Positions 37,973 to 50,053 of a stretch of DNA of 64,000 nucleotides are shown in pieces. This DNA is from Holacanthus passer (lineage: Eukaryota > Chordata > Actinopteri > Pomacanthidae), in NCBI GenBank assembly GCA_025331565.1, contig JAFREQ010000009.1:6313501-6377500 (forward strand), read 5' to 3'. Position numbers and translations under genes: made by a program. How positions within the stretch are numbered: the stretch's first letter is position 1; the number at the start of each line of letters is the position of its first letter. The notes beneath the pieces are model-generated. The model saw nothing but the letters and a program-made list of their open reading frames with translations. It searched no databases and was not told the origin of the DNA.

Positions 37973-39053
37973 ATTCATGCAACAAAATCTTACCTTGATG
38001 CCAAAGGATTTTTTTCCATTTCACACACATCATAAAATAAAGAGCAGAAACAATGTGCCATGTTGGGTTAACGAACACCAGGGGCCAGATCCATAAAGCT
38101 GCACATGTACTAAACTATATGTGTATGCACAAAGACTGAAATATACATATGCATTCAGCCTAAATAATGTTGTTTATATTGGTATCTTACACTTCACATC
38201 CACCTCATGACTTCACCTGCAGCTGTCTCTTGAATCCTGCGTATGCACCTGGTCTGAAGTCTGTGTGAGGTGCACATGTTCTCACCAAACGATCTTCTTT
38301 CATGAAGATGTACACATGGTATTTGCGTGTACACATCCTTTTTACATCTGGTCTCTGAACTTATTGGATTATTCAAACCCCACTGATAAACCAAGTATAC
38401 CTTCAGCTTCTTTTCCACCTAATTCACCTGTCATACGTTTTGTCTTTGAATAAAAATACAGTGTGGCTGACATGGACATGACAGGAAAAGTAATACAGAT
38501 GAATTCTGCTATGACTTTTAAAAGCACTGCGATGCAATATTGCACATTCATTTATCGCAGGCTCATCCAGGATGAGTGGAAGCAGCACAAATAGTAATCA
38601 TCATTACTGAGGGTAGGTAAAATTACGTGGGACAAGCCAGCAAAAGATAATTATTATTATTTTATTCTCATGCAGATGTCATCATCACCTTTCTCTCGCC
38701 TCTGTCTGGCTTTCCACCTCTGATTCAAATGTGCGCACAAGCAAACATGCACGGCAGCACACTTCAAAAACACAAGAGACACCACAGCCTATAGAACAAA
38801 CAAAGGTATATGAGAGTAAATTGAAAATAACAATAACAATTTGTAAATGGAAAATAACAATAATAATATATAGAACTTGTCAAAACCAGAGATTACAAAG
38901 TAAAAAAAGAAAAAGAACACACAACATGATTATCACACATGAACCAACCTGTATTAAATCTGAATTGAATGCAATTATAAAAATACATTTTTATTTTTGC
39001 ATCTTTGCATGTACATACGTACGTACAGACACGCATCATCATTGATGTGTGGT
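37973..39053. other. Intergenic sequence, possible decayed repeat
   Basis: The 'aggggccagatccataaagc' phrase near 38,092 resembles the start of a common fish repeat, but the rest could not be matched. Nothing else was recognised. Confidence 0.35.
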
Positions 39054-39249
39054 TCTTTCTGTTTGTTGTCTGACTGACAGTCAGTTTGGCACCAGGAGGA
39101 TTGATGACTAATCAGCAAGACACTGGCTAATCAAACACACACACATGCACAAACTCATACATAGAATAACAGACATGGTGCAGACTATAATTGTCAGTGA
39201 TTGCATTTGAATGCATGCCCATGCTTCCACTGATTAGCATTGTGGCACA
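39054..39249 (+). other. Duplicated non-coding block, copy 1
   Basis: Diverged direct copy of 42,292-42,508. Sub-block one contains gtttgttgtctg, tgactg.cagtc and ctaatcag. Sub-block two contains tataattgtc, gtgattgcatttg, then ctgatta and caatgtggc-type words. The spacer between them is CA-rich and poorly kept. It contains several TAAT/ATTA-type homeodomain-like words. It is non-coding, and regulatory function is an inference only. Confidence 0.55.
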
Positions 39250-41079
39250 AATAGCTGTTGGATCCCTTATTGCTTGAACCAAAAAACTATCAAATCGCTA
39301 AAAATTCTAGCAAACTAGCTATTTTATCTACCGATCATGTCTATAGCATCTGTCTGTGTTGATATAACCTCCGTTTCCAACATGAAAACACGAGTGCCTT
39401 TTGTTGCTGTTGCTTTCCACTCTAAGCGACTGCTGCCACAGCTTCTGTGTAGTACATTCAAAGTTTTTCACAACCCCATGATCACCGCAAACCACAGATA
39501 ATTCACTGCAAAAAGAAAAACATGTCAAAGGTGTGCTTGGGAGCAAAACAACTTTTTGTTCTGAGTTGCACAAAAGCTGTCTTCTTGGAGGCTGCAGGTT
39601 TCCGCAAGACAGTCACAGCTGTCTGGCACATTTGGGCCTTTGGCGTGTAAAGATATTATCGTGCTGATTGTACAATAATGCAATAAAGCATTTATCATCC
39701 CTGAGAGACAAACAAAGCAACGAGAGAGAGAGAGAGAGAAAGAAACATCAGACAAGTAGAGAGAAGGGGAAAGGAAGGGAATTTCTCTTCCATTAAGATG
39801 CAAACTGCTCCTGCTCCTTTGGGTGTGCAAACAAGTGGGAGAGGCAAAGAGAGGAGGAGGAGGAGGAGACGAATAAATGAACAGAGGAGAAAATGAAACG
39901 ACAGGACAGGAGATGATGGGCTGGTTGCGTTGATCAAAGTCTGAATATTCACAGCACTCTCCTCTCTGAGATTAAATACTAATTACACTCAACAGCTGCT
40001 CAATGAGCTCGCTAAGACTCATTATCACAATGTAGTACATGTGTACCACTTTAGAAACACAGGCCTTCATTGCAAAACAAGACGTCCACCAAGAGGAAAT
40101 AAAAGGAACACCATCTTGGGTACAATGATTCCTGCAGGAAAGTTAAAAACTTTATTATGGGCCATGTGTTAAGACCTTCAGGAGAAAGACGGAGCTGTTT
40201 TGTTAATTAAGCAATAAATGTTTATTTCTCACATCTCCAGTGATTATTTAGGAGTTATTGAATGTGATGAACAAGTGTCACTGTAATCTCAGTTCACACT
40301 CTGGATGAAATTGTCCCTTGAAGTGACTGACATAAAAACTGTATGAGCTACCAAACAATGATTTCTCTTAATATTAATGTGTGTTTGGAATTTTATTTCT
40401 CATCGGAGCTAAATAAATATTTCTCAGTCTGTTCAGGAATTACCCGATGTACTTTAATTTGTGAACAGATGAAGTCCGTATAGTTCCATCCTACTGACAT
40501 TTGCATGGATGTGTGGAAGCCTTTGCAAAGTTAGTGCTTTGACAATTGACAGTTGGATTTTTTGCGGAATTTGCTTTCTTGCTGAGAGTTAGATGACAGG
40601 ATCGATGCTATTTCTTTGCCGAAATCGGCGGAGAAAAAAATCATCCTGCACATGAACCCAAGTAAAATTGTCATTTTTCGACTTTGGTTTTTGTTGTGGG
40701 TTTATAATTAAAACCCAGACATCAGAGTGTATCAATCTTCTCATCTAACTCTCAGGAAGAAAGCAGCTGATTTCTAGAAATGTCAGACTCTTGCTTCAGA
40801 GCCACTATGTATACAGGTTGACAATTTCTGACTTTGTTGCCCCCAGGTGGTCGTCTTAAAAAATACACTTTTAGAATAATTTCAAAGATGCGATATTCAC
40901 ATAAATTCTGTATTACTGTAGGTTCGTCTTTTAATCTGTTGAGTTTCAATATGACAGCGCTTCCTTTATAACATTTAGTTTTTGTTGACATTCCATGATG
41001 TGTTTATTACTAAGGTCATATTAACGGCGCAGTAGTACTGGACTACATTTCTATTTTTTTGCATTTCCTATTTCCATAC
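39250..41079. other. Intergenic sequence, nothing recognised
   Basis: AT-rich unique-looking DNA. A (GA)n patch lies at 39,722-39,740. No exon was found. Confidence 0.45.
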
Positions 41080-41258
41080 ATGAGGGGAGCTTTATTAAAA
41101 ACACCTCTGAATGTAATGCAGTCCAGCAACAACAACACCACAAACTATGATCTCAGTGTTAAATCACATACATTGTTTTACACCTCTATTAGTGTGTGGT
41201 AGAACTGTTGTTTTGAATTGCATTAGATTGTACTTAATAAAGTGGCCACTGAGTGTGT
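41080..41258 (-). mobile_element. Partial copy of the 'cactcagtggccactttatt' MITE-like element
   Basis: Read on the minus strand it starts with cactcagtggccactttatt and continues into sequence related to the inside of the 17,687-18,087 element (a block with accacaac.../ggactgcatt). The second terminus is missing. Confidence 0.55.
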
Positions 41259-41511
41259 TTGTCACATACTCACGATAGAAACCGGTAGGTTGTGATTACA
41301 GTAGCTCACCTGTAATAGAGCACAAATGAAGAGGTGATATAACTCAGTGTAAAACTGTGGTTAAAAAAAATGGAAAAACAAGAGAACAAAACAAATTGTG
41401 TGTAATTTGCTCGTTGGGGTAGAAAAAGTGTCATTTTAACCTCCAGAGGTTGAATTGTGTTGTAGCATTAGTCACTGCTAACATTGCATGGTTGAGCAGT
41501 TGGAGAGTACC

Positions 41512-41569
<58 letters not shown>
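41512..41569. repeat. (TG)n microsatellite
   Basis: Nearly uninterrupted TG run of about 58 bp with one GTTT interruption near the left end. Confidence 0.97.
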
Positions 41570-41571
<2 letters not shown>

Positions 41572-42291
41572 GGCATAGAGAGGGGCTGCTCTTGAAATGC
41601 CAGTGGGCGGGAGTTTTTCGCTCCAAAACAAGCTGGGAAGTGAGTTATGCAATCCAAAAATCTCAGCAAGCACTTGGTGTTGACTCATTGGTGCTGATCA
41701 ACAACAAACTCCCACAGACATACAGAATTTCAGTATGGTCATTTTGTGCTGTGTGGCAGCACAAATCTTATTTTACTACTTCACTATTGCCATTTTGAGA
41801 GCTCAAACCATCTCACCAACTACACCAGCTCCTCTCCCTCTTCACCATAACACTGCACAGTTTCCTAAAGTAGCAGAATCACCATAATAACATATAAATC
41901 ACAATGAAAGAGTGTGGCAGGTGGTGGGCGAGCATGTCGCACAACTGGGTCAGCGTGTTGGAGAATGGACCACACTGCACAGTTTTCACACAAGCAGAAT
42001 GAGACACAGTGCAGCTGAAATAGATGGCTGCAGCCGAACTCACACAATAAAAACAAGGAAGGGAAAGCAAGCTGAAAAGAGCTCCGAAAGTTACCCAGGA
42101 ATTAAAAAATATTGTATTTACCTGATGAAGGGTGTTCAGCTAAAACATGTTTCCCAACACTTTCACTTACTTTATTCAACTGAATTAGCTGCAGTTTATC
42201 CTGCTGTTGTGACCATGACTGTGACAAGTATCCTGAGTGCATAATGGGTAGAAAGCAAATCGTGTGTGTGTGTGTGTGTGTGTCAGGGGGT
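41570..42291. other. Intergenic sequence, nothing recognised
   Basis: Unique-looking DNA ending in a (GT)11 run at 42,262-42,283. Confidence 0.4.
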
Positions 42292-42508
42292 GTTCCTTTT
42301 TGTTTGTTGTCTGTGTGACTGGCAGTCGGGCTGCATGAGGGTTGACGGCTAATCAGTGCGTCACTTCCTAATGGGCTAAAATGTACACATGCACACACAA
42401 ATGCACACATGCGCGCGAGTGCGCACACAAGCACAGCAAGGAGTATAATTGTCTGTGATTGCATTTGGATACCCATCCACACTCATGCTGATTAACAATG
42501 TGGCGTTA
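42292..42508 (+). other. Duplicated non-coding block, copy 2
   Basis: Collinear with 39,054-39,249 in the same orientation about 3.2 kb away. The best-kept words are gtttgttgtctg, cggctaatcagtg, gtataattgtctgtgatt, gcatttgga and tgctgattaacaatgtggc. The middle is an expanded CA/CG-rich spacer. Confidence 0.55.
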
Positions 42509-43469
42509 ACAGAGAAAGAACTGCAGAACGAACAAGAGAGGGAGAAACAGAGAGTGAGTGAGGGGGGGGCTTATTAGCTCGCACAGTTGTCTGCATATTG
42601 CTATTAATGAGAAATTTTAACCAATTAAAGGGAGCCGAAATCCACTAAACAGCAGCCCAATATATTTGCTCATGGTAAATTACACAGCTGCCATATCAGT
42701 TTTCAACTTTACAGCTTAAAGCTCCAGCTTACTGTTTTAGAAAGCATCGTCTTTCACAGACACATAGATAGATACTGTATATAGGGTCAAACTCATGTGG
42801 AGACACCCACTGGTAACAGGTGCATAAAATCAAGTATACAGCTGTGCCTCTCAGTAGACCTTCTTCTCGGCAGATATTTTGACTTGTCATAGTTAGAAAA
42901 GCACAGGTGTTGCTAATAAGCATTAATGATGCCTCTGTCCTATTTAGGTTCCAGTCACACCCGCTTTTAGTAACTGGCAACATTTTGCAGCGAAATCAGT
43001 TCATTTCACTGCGATTTGTGCTTTTTTGCAGGAGTGATGTAAATCTGTGCAAGTGTTTCACGTCAAATTCAACTGTGGTGAACTTTGAGATGCAAATTTG
43101 CACCATTGGCCAATAGAAAGCTGTTCTGACGCTGCTGACCTTTGAGGGTATGAGAGTTGTATAGGCGAGACCAAAATGGAGGAAGCTATGGCAGCTTATG
43201 AGCTTTGTTCGACCATCCTTTTTTTTTTTTTTAACTTCTCTGTCAAAATAGAGTTTGCAGGCAAATAAATAGATAAATGTGATATGTATAATGATGCATA
43301 ATGAGAACAAAATGCTGAACAAGAGTAAACAAAATACCCAGTAAACAAAATAGAACAAAAATGCTCACCGAAAATAATTTGTCTTTAATTGCCACAATCC
43401 CGAGTTGTTCAATGGGAGCCTCATGACATGGCTGAGTAGTGGCACACAAGCCTGAGATCAACATGCACG
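42509..43469. other. Intergenic sequence, nothing recognised
   Basis: Includes an AT-rich ordered stretch at 42,570-42,700 that may be regulatory and a poly-T run at 43,219-43,232. No exon was found. Confidence 0.4.
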
Positions 43470-43886
43470 ATGACAACTGTAGGCTGGATTTGTGGAAAGT
43501 ACATTGTATACCATTGTAATCTGGAGCAGTGGAAAGTCTCAAGTGGTGAATCACGCTTCACTATGCGGCAGTCAGATGGACAAATGTACTGTGGGTGTGA
43601 AGGTTTCCTGCCTGAATGCATAGTGCCAACTGCAAAGTTTGGTGGAGGAGGTGTTATTTAATGCTACACTGTATGTTGATATGGCAGACAAAAATGTCCT
43701 GCCAACTTTGGTGCAAAAGTTTTGAGAAGGCCCCTTCCTGTTTTAGCATCAAAGTATCCCCATGTTTAAAGCCAGGTCCATGAAGAAATGGTTCTCCAAG
43801 TGTGATGTGGTTGAACAGAACCCTGACCTCAACCCCATCCAACACCTTTGGGATGAATTTGAACAGCAACTGCAAATCAGGTTGAG
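43470..43886 (+). pseudogene. Tc1-like transposase remnant, C-terminal half
   Basis: Broken + strand frames read EQWKVSSGESRFTMRQSDGQ, then CIVPTAKFGGGGV, and later QNPDLNPIQHLWDEFEQQL. This is the order of a Tc1/mariner transposase catalytic domain (W..V..SDESRF, CIVPTVKHGGG, PDLNPIEHLWDE). The Glu of the PIE motif, the last acid of the DDE triad in this family, reads as Gln here (PIQ). Frameshifts and stops separate the pieces. A (TAGA)n array begins at the right end, so the element is truncated there. Confidence 0.8.
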
Positions 43887-43887
43887 C

Positions 43888-43920
<33 letters not shown>
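43888..43920. repeat. (TAGA)8 microsatellite
   Basis: Eight uninterrupted TAGA units abutting the right end of the Tc1-like remnant. Confidence 0.96.
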
Positions 43921-44329
43921 GTTTTGACTCCATGCGAAGATTTATTTAAATGCACCAATGTTGGCAGAACTGTGATTTGTTTTTAAGGTCCCATTTTGCT
44001 AATTCCACCCTCAAGATCCTTTTGGCAGTTGCATCAACAATAGATTTTGCAGGCAATCAAGCATGCAGACTTCCATATTCACCCAAATTAAAACACCAAG
44101 CAGGTCCTCCGGGTTTATACTTGAATGTGAGAGGCATATTTGTTATTAGAATGTGTCATCATGGCTGAATTACAGCAAATTATTATTAATAAGCAGATCC
44201 TGCACATACTGTAGCATCTCTATGAAAAGATAAACAGTTTGCACCGCAGTCCCTCTCGGTCGATCACATGAAAAGACTTGAAGATGTCTCACTCTTTCTA
44301 TATGCGCAGATGGGAACAGAGCAGGAGAT
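43921..44329. other. Intergenic sequence, nothing recognised
   Basis: AT-rich, ordered, non-repetitive DNA at 44,080-44,220. No coding evidence. Confidence 0.4.
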
Positions 44330-44790
44330 TGAATGGGTGAGAGGGAGGGAGGGCAGAGAGGAAGTCGGAGAAAATGGAGGCAGGAGACAGAAAGATGAGA
44401 GTGGGCAGGAGAGGAGGAAGGAGAGCGGCGAAGATGAGGAGATGAGGGAGGGAGAGCAGAAAAAGGAGTGGGAAGAGCAGAGCAGAGAGGGAATGATAGC
44501 CTTAATGTGTCTGCGTGAGTGACAGCCATGTATGAATATTGCATGTGTGATTAGGGAGCAGAGAAGATGGGGCTTAAATGGCTTGTTAACCAGGCCCCTA
44601 AACACTGGCAGCACGATGGAAAAGGAGCAGGGGAAAGGAAGCAGAGAAGGAGAGGGAGGTGCCAAAATACTGACAGAAGAGCTGAGAGCGAGGACGGGGG
44701 AGGGGGAGAAAGTTAGAGGATGGAAAAGAGATGAGCAAAGTAGAGGGAAAGAGCACAGAGGAAATCAGAAAAAGCAGCTAACATTGGAGA
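44330..44790 (+). repeat. Purine-rich tract in two blocks
   Basis: The + strand is strongly A/G biased at 44,330-44,510 and again at 44,610-44,790. Long open frames on both strands are compositional artefacts (Glu/Arg/Gly one way, Ser/Pro/Leu the other). Confidence 0.7.
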
Positions 44791-44939
44791 GGGATATACA
44801 GGTGGTGTGAACCGGGGCACTCAAAAGGCCTTCAAGGACCATTCGGATTGTTTCAAGGACCATTCAGATCACTGTCAAACCATTTGGACAGACATAAACA
44901 TACATTCTTCATCCTCTAAACAGGAACCTTAGCTGCTGT

Positions 44940-45732
44940 CATACACTGGCACTGCTTCTCCTGCCACTGCCATGCTGACAACACCCATTTATCACCATTG
45001 AAAATCCTGTGACGCTACCAACTCAGATGGCGAGGAACCTGGGTGTGACTCTGGATGATGAGCTGTCATTCTCACCAAACATTACAGCAGGCGTTCTCTC
45101 CTGTGCTCCTGTACAAGATCAGGAGGATCTGCCCCTTCCTTAGTAGGGAGACAGCTCGTGGTGCTCATCTTGGCACTTCATCATCATCTCCTGCTGCACC
45201 TACTGCAACTCCATCCTCATTCAATCTTCTGCATCTGCAACCAGGACTCACCCACCTGGTGTTCTACCTCCCAAAGTTCTCCCAGTTCTTGCTCCCTGTT
45301 GCAACTCAAATCTAGTGATATCTGAAAGTTCAGTGACTTTCCTGTCTCCAAGTCATGATAAAACTTTAAACTCCAGTACAACCATTCTTCTTCTCCTCTC
45401 TGTACTTCTACCCGTCACCATGAGGATCTTGTAGTCACTCTTTTCTTTTCTGGGCCAGTAATGGTGGGTCGAATTCTACACTGAGGTCAGGACAGCAGTC
45501 AGTGCCCATCTCTTGTTTCAGCCTAATAACTCACTCCTACACCTCAAAACCACATGCTGGCCCTTACTTCATTCTGATGTCTTGAAAGAAAAAGTTGGCT
45601 ATTTGTTTGAGAAGGTGTCACTTCCAATTTTTGATAACATCTAGATCTTCATCCTTTTGAGTTTGAATGCAGTTTTAAGTCCCTTTAGACAAAAACATCT
45701 GCCAAATAAATGTAAGGTCATGTAATGTTAGG
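44940..45732 (+). mobile_element. L2-like LINE, 3' end with reverse-transcriptase tail remnant
   Basis: Around 44,975 the frame resembles ADNTHL (family ADDTQL). At about 45,030 it gives ARNLGVTLDDELSFSPNI, the hallmark downstream of the reverse transcriptase, and then TYCNSI-like sequence (family DYCNALL). Near the right end the phrase 'acaaaaacatctgccaaata' followed by 'aatgtaaggtcatgtaatgt' is typical of teleost L2-like 3' tails. Frames are broken and the 5' part is missing, so this is a 5'-truncated dead copy. Confidence 0.8.
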
Positions 45733-48700
45733 TCCCATTGGTTTCCATTCATTTCCATACACAATGAAGTTGAAGTGACTTGAAAACTTGATTGAGGAAG
45801 GTAATCCATCACAATAGAGGTGCTCATTGATCCAGTATTCATTGACTCATGTCCCATCCTAATGCCTAATGGTCTCAGGTCTGTGTGTCAATAATCATTC
45901 CAGGAGAAAATTATTAAAGATAAGATAAGAGATGTGAACTGTCAAGAGCATCACATTGATTTTTGGGTCATGTGTTGCTGCTCTTTTCAACCTCTATCTC
46001 TACTCCATTTGAATCTGTTCAGGCCGTCCACATTTTGGATCTGGAGTAATTATCCTCGGGTCTATTGTGGACTGGGGTCGTGTTTAAGATCAGGTCTCTT
46101 TTTTAAAAAAATTTATTGTAATGTATTGTAATGTAAAATGTATTTTTCAAATGTTTTGCTTAAAACTAGAGTTGGTGTATACCTAAAAATGATATATAAT
46201 ATAGAATTTATGGTTAAGTTGCTAAAAAAAATGCAAAACCCTAGTGGTTATGTTTGTTGGTTTGTAGAAATGTAGTTACTCTTCAAATTTCCACTTTATC
46301 CAACAGACCATGTCATTAATTCTCACTAATTCTCACTAATTGTTGGCCGACAGTAAACAAACAAACAACACTTGTGGAGTTTGGCGAGCCTGGCATGAGT
46401 AGCACCATTTCCAATTCTGATTTTCTTATTATTGTTTTTATTGTTTGCAGCATTCTGGACAAGTTTTTGGCATTTATGGTTTTTTTGTTTGCGGCATCTC
46501 AAACTTGTTTTTGGCAATGTGCAGTTCCTCTCAGCACTCTGGACCAGTTTCTGGCAGTGCTGTAGCTGTGAATGGGCAGTGTTGGACCATGCTAATTGAA
46601 AGTGGCTGCGTGCCCGATTTGGCACCGTGTCACATATCGACAGAGCAGCGGACACTTTCTCAAGTCCAAATTCTTGCTGCAGGACATTTTCTGGCAGAGG
46701 GAATTAGCTGTCCGAGCCAGACACACGCACACACGGGCACGCACAATCATGAACAGCGCGCAGACACACATAGACACTCATGAGCGCAACAAAACGTGTA
46801 AGCAGAAAGGACAAATGAGACACAGAATTAGTGGGGGTGGGTGGTTTTGGTGTGAACATGTAAATGACAGGCGTATGGACAAGAATAACCAGCCAGCCTG
46901 TCCCTCTGTTTTCTTTCCCTCATTTCTCTGAATAAAAGATGGACGAGACTGCTTGGAGTGATTTGGTTACAGCATCACAGGGAAATGATGTATCTGAGTT
47001 CACCTTTTAGTCACGTTGCCTTTTAGAGGCACTGTGTTAAACTCTGACCATCGCCCTCCATCACAGTCTCTAATCCGCTTCATTCATGCTTCCTACTCTC
47101 ACCTCTGGCTCCACTTCCTCTTTTCTCTATGGTTGTTTATGCCTTTAACAACTGAATGTTTATGAATGTGACTGTTGTCACTGTTATATTTAACATAATC
47201 TACTCAATGTGCTTCTGTTTACTATTGCTCTGTAGTTTCTGTTGTAAATGTCAAAGCAAGGTTTTAGCTGATTTGAAGCAATCTCCAGTGGTAATTAAAT
47301 AAATCAACGTTTATAGGCTATTTATAGGCTGGCACAATATTATTACTATTATATTATATAAAAGTGAATAATAGAGACCTCGCAGCAGTTCAAATCTAAA
47401 TAATTTGATATATTATAAAATCTGACAGTTGAATTTAAGATTTTACGGACACAATGTCAGCTTTAACACTGAAGTGCCAAAGTAATTTATTACACTTGTA
47501 CAAATACAGGATGACTTACAAAGGCGTCATTGGCAAAATAGATCCATTTTTATTTATTTTTCTAAATCATGTTTTTTTTATTGTGCGCTTGAGGGAATAT
47601 CAGTCAAACCGGTGCTGTTTTTTTCATTTTAAGAATGTTTTTCATCTGTTTCTGCAAATCAGCTCTTCAGGGTTATTTTCATGACCGCAACTAATATTTA
47701 TTTTGGTTATTCATTAATCTTCCAATTTACTAGTTTTGCACAACGAATGACAAAACATGTCAACGACTTTCCGTGTACTAATACCCAAAGTGATTGTTTG
47801 TCAAAGTGATGGACATTTTTGTGTATTTTCTCACAAACAGTAAAAGAAGACTTTAATGAAATGGAGAAGACAAGTAAAATAACAAATAATTGGTGTTGCT
47901 TACTCAAAACTAAAGTAAAGACTAAAGACTTCTGTGCAGCTGAGATGGTGAATAGGTTAACTGCTTCCTATCCTTTATATGTGGCCCTCAAGGGAAATAA
48001 TTGATGATTTGAGAAATTGACGTACCACTGGTCCTCCTCCTCCTCCTCCTCTTGCAGTCTGTGTGAACATACAGGCTGGGAGACGAGCCTGGGCACTGGC
48101 AGATGTACCAGCTGCCTCACATGCTGCTTAGTATTACAGTAAAAGCTAAGCAACCACCAGTATCGCATTAACCCCCTGAACAAACACATACGCGTTCACA
48201 TCAGAACTTAAGCCTTGATCACAGTCCAGGACTGATGTGGACTTGCACATGGCTGCACAAACGCTTCTATATCCACTACAATGTGTGTATGTGGACATGT
48301 CCCACAGGTGTTCGCTGGAAAACATGATAGTGAACTCCTGACAGCTCCTTTTGTTTTGCAAACGCTTAACATGAACGGGACGCAAGATGGGGAAGACAAT
48401 ACATACATGCATGCATGAAACACGTGCAGTTTACTTTTCTCGTGCGTGTGCAATCAACGCCCTTCTTTGCATTTTAAGACCTTGCAGTTTAAGACTCAGC
48501 ATGGACCCTCACAGACTTGGCCAGATTACAAAATTTATCTGCCTTTACAGTCACCCACTACTCAGACAAACATTGGCAGTGGCACTGTCTTAAAACATTC
48601 ATTGCCAAGACTTTAAATAGGTTTTCTTTCAATATTACATAACAGGGTTAAGATATGGTGAAGGCAAGTGAAACTGCTCGGTTATGCAAAAAGGTCGTGA

Positions 48701-49948
48701 TCATAGTAAGATAAGAAAACTGACAAGACCATTGTTGTCGCTGCAACAAAGAGAGCTTTAGTCAGCCATCCACCTCCACACCTTTACTTTTAACTGCACC
48801 ATATTTAACTTCCTGCACTGACACTGAAGGATGTCATTAAACATAAATCATTCATTCACAGTTGTTGGAGTAGTTTGTAATAGACATGGCTGGATATACA
48901 CACATAAAAGGGAACATATAAATATAGATATAAAAATATGGAGCAACATACTTTTAGTATCCTCAAGCTTGTTTTTGACACAGAGGAACACTTTGCATTG
49001 ACTTACATTCATTACAAATGCAGATGGTTAACATTGTGGGGACCAAATTTGTGTCCCAATACGGGAGTTGACTCCACAAAATGTCAGTGTGGAAACAGAC
49101 AATGTGATGAATACGTAACACAGACAAATCTCATCCTGCCAGAAATCACATCTTTCTCACAGACTGATCTGTTATGTGCTCGCTCCCCCCAAACCATTTT
49201 TTGCATTTTGCTTCATTGAAAGCTAATGAAGTGGGGTAAATATGATCTTTCATGCTGAGATGCCTCTTCTTAGATGCACCGGCCAGACAAAATATGAAGA
49301 TCATTCCAGATGACAGATACCTTTTACCGTATTCTGCGCGCTGTCAAGGAACACACGCATGTCATTTCTTTTGTGAGACTTCGATCAGTCTGGTGTTGTG
49401 TGTCTTTCAGGAGAAAATGGGCCGTGTAAAGAGAGAGGAGGGTCACCTCCGAAGACTTTCTTTATGCAGCGATCACAACATGTTTTCTACATGGACTATA
49501 TTTTGAATGATTGTACTTTGATGCAAATTTTATCATTTCATTAATTGTGAACAGTTTTAAAATGACAGTATTACACTTCTTGCATGTAATCAGGCTCCAC
49601 TGAAATGTTTAAAATCCACAGCACAGTGTCAAATTTAAAGTTTCTATAAAACCCATAATACAAATTAAAAGCTGACAGCAGTTTTCCATCTAAAAATGAG
49701 ACCTAATGTGAAAATTATTTTTAAAAACAGACAGAATGCAGAAATTACAGACACAGTAACCTTGAATTTAAAAAATGCACATTTCCTTAAGTTTTAGTCA
49801 CAGTGTTTGTGTTGTTTATCTCTTGTATTTCACTTTATCTCTTTATTGGAAACTCTGGGCTGCTATGCTCTTGATGTACAAACATCAGATAAGCATATAC
49901 AGTATATGTATTTTATCAACACTTACCAACCAAAGATACACAAAGGCG
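45733..49948. other. Intergenic sequence with minor repeats
   Basis: A degenerate short-unit repeat lies at 46,445-46,600. A 'gtggggaccaaatttgtgtc' phrase lies near 49,037. A (TCC)n run occurs at 48,031-48,052. No exon or RNA gene was recognised. Confidence 0.45.
46445..46600. repeat. Degenerate tandem repeat
   Basis: About three diverged units of roughly 45 bp share the pattern 'cattctggacaagtttttgg' / 'cactctggaccagtttctgg'. The minus-strand frame repeats CQKLVQ-type words. Confidence 0.5.
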
Positions 49949-50053
49949 TTTGTAGTTTTATTACTGACAAACTTTGCATTTTTAAAAAAAAAAATTGTTT
50001 GCTCTTTTCCTACCATTAAATATTCATTTATTTCTTATACAGTATGTGCTTCA
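49949..50053 (+). repeat. Inverted duplicate, inserted copy with 11-bp flanking direct repeat
   Basis: This ~105-bp segment is the reverse complement of 52,570-52,672. By eye it is identical except for the length of a T/A homopolymer pair (5T+11A here, 7T+7A there). The 11-mer cacaaaggcgt occurs at 49,939-49,949 and again at 50,052-50,062, bracketing the segment exactly as a target-site duplication would. The other copy has no such flanks, so this is read as the derived insertion. Confidence 0.9.

Noticed and set aside
44170..44810. Several 80-130 codon open frames on both strands
   Set aside because: They arise from the purine-biased tract (Glu/Arg/Gly versus Ser/Pro/Leu).
48970..49095. Possible fragment of the 'gtggggaccaaattt' repeat
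   Set aside because: Only about 100 bp with scattered matching words; not firm enough to annotate as a family member.
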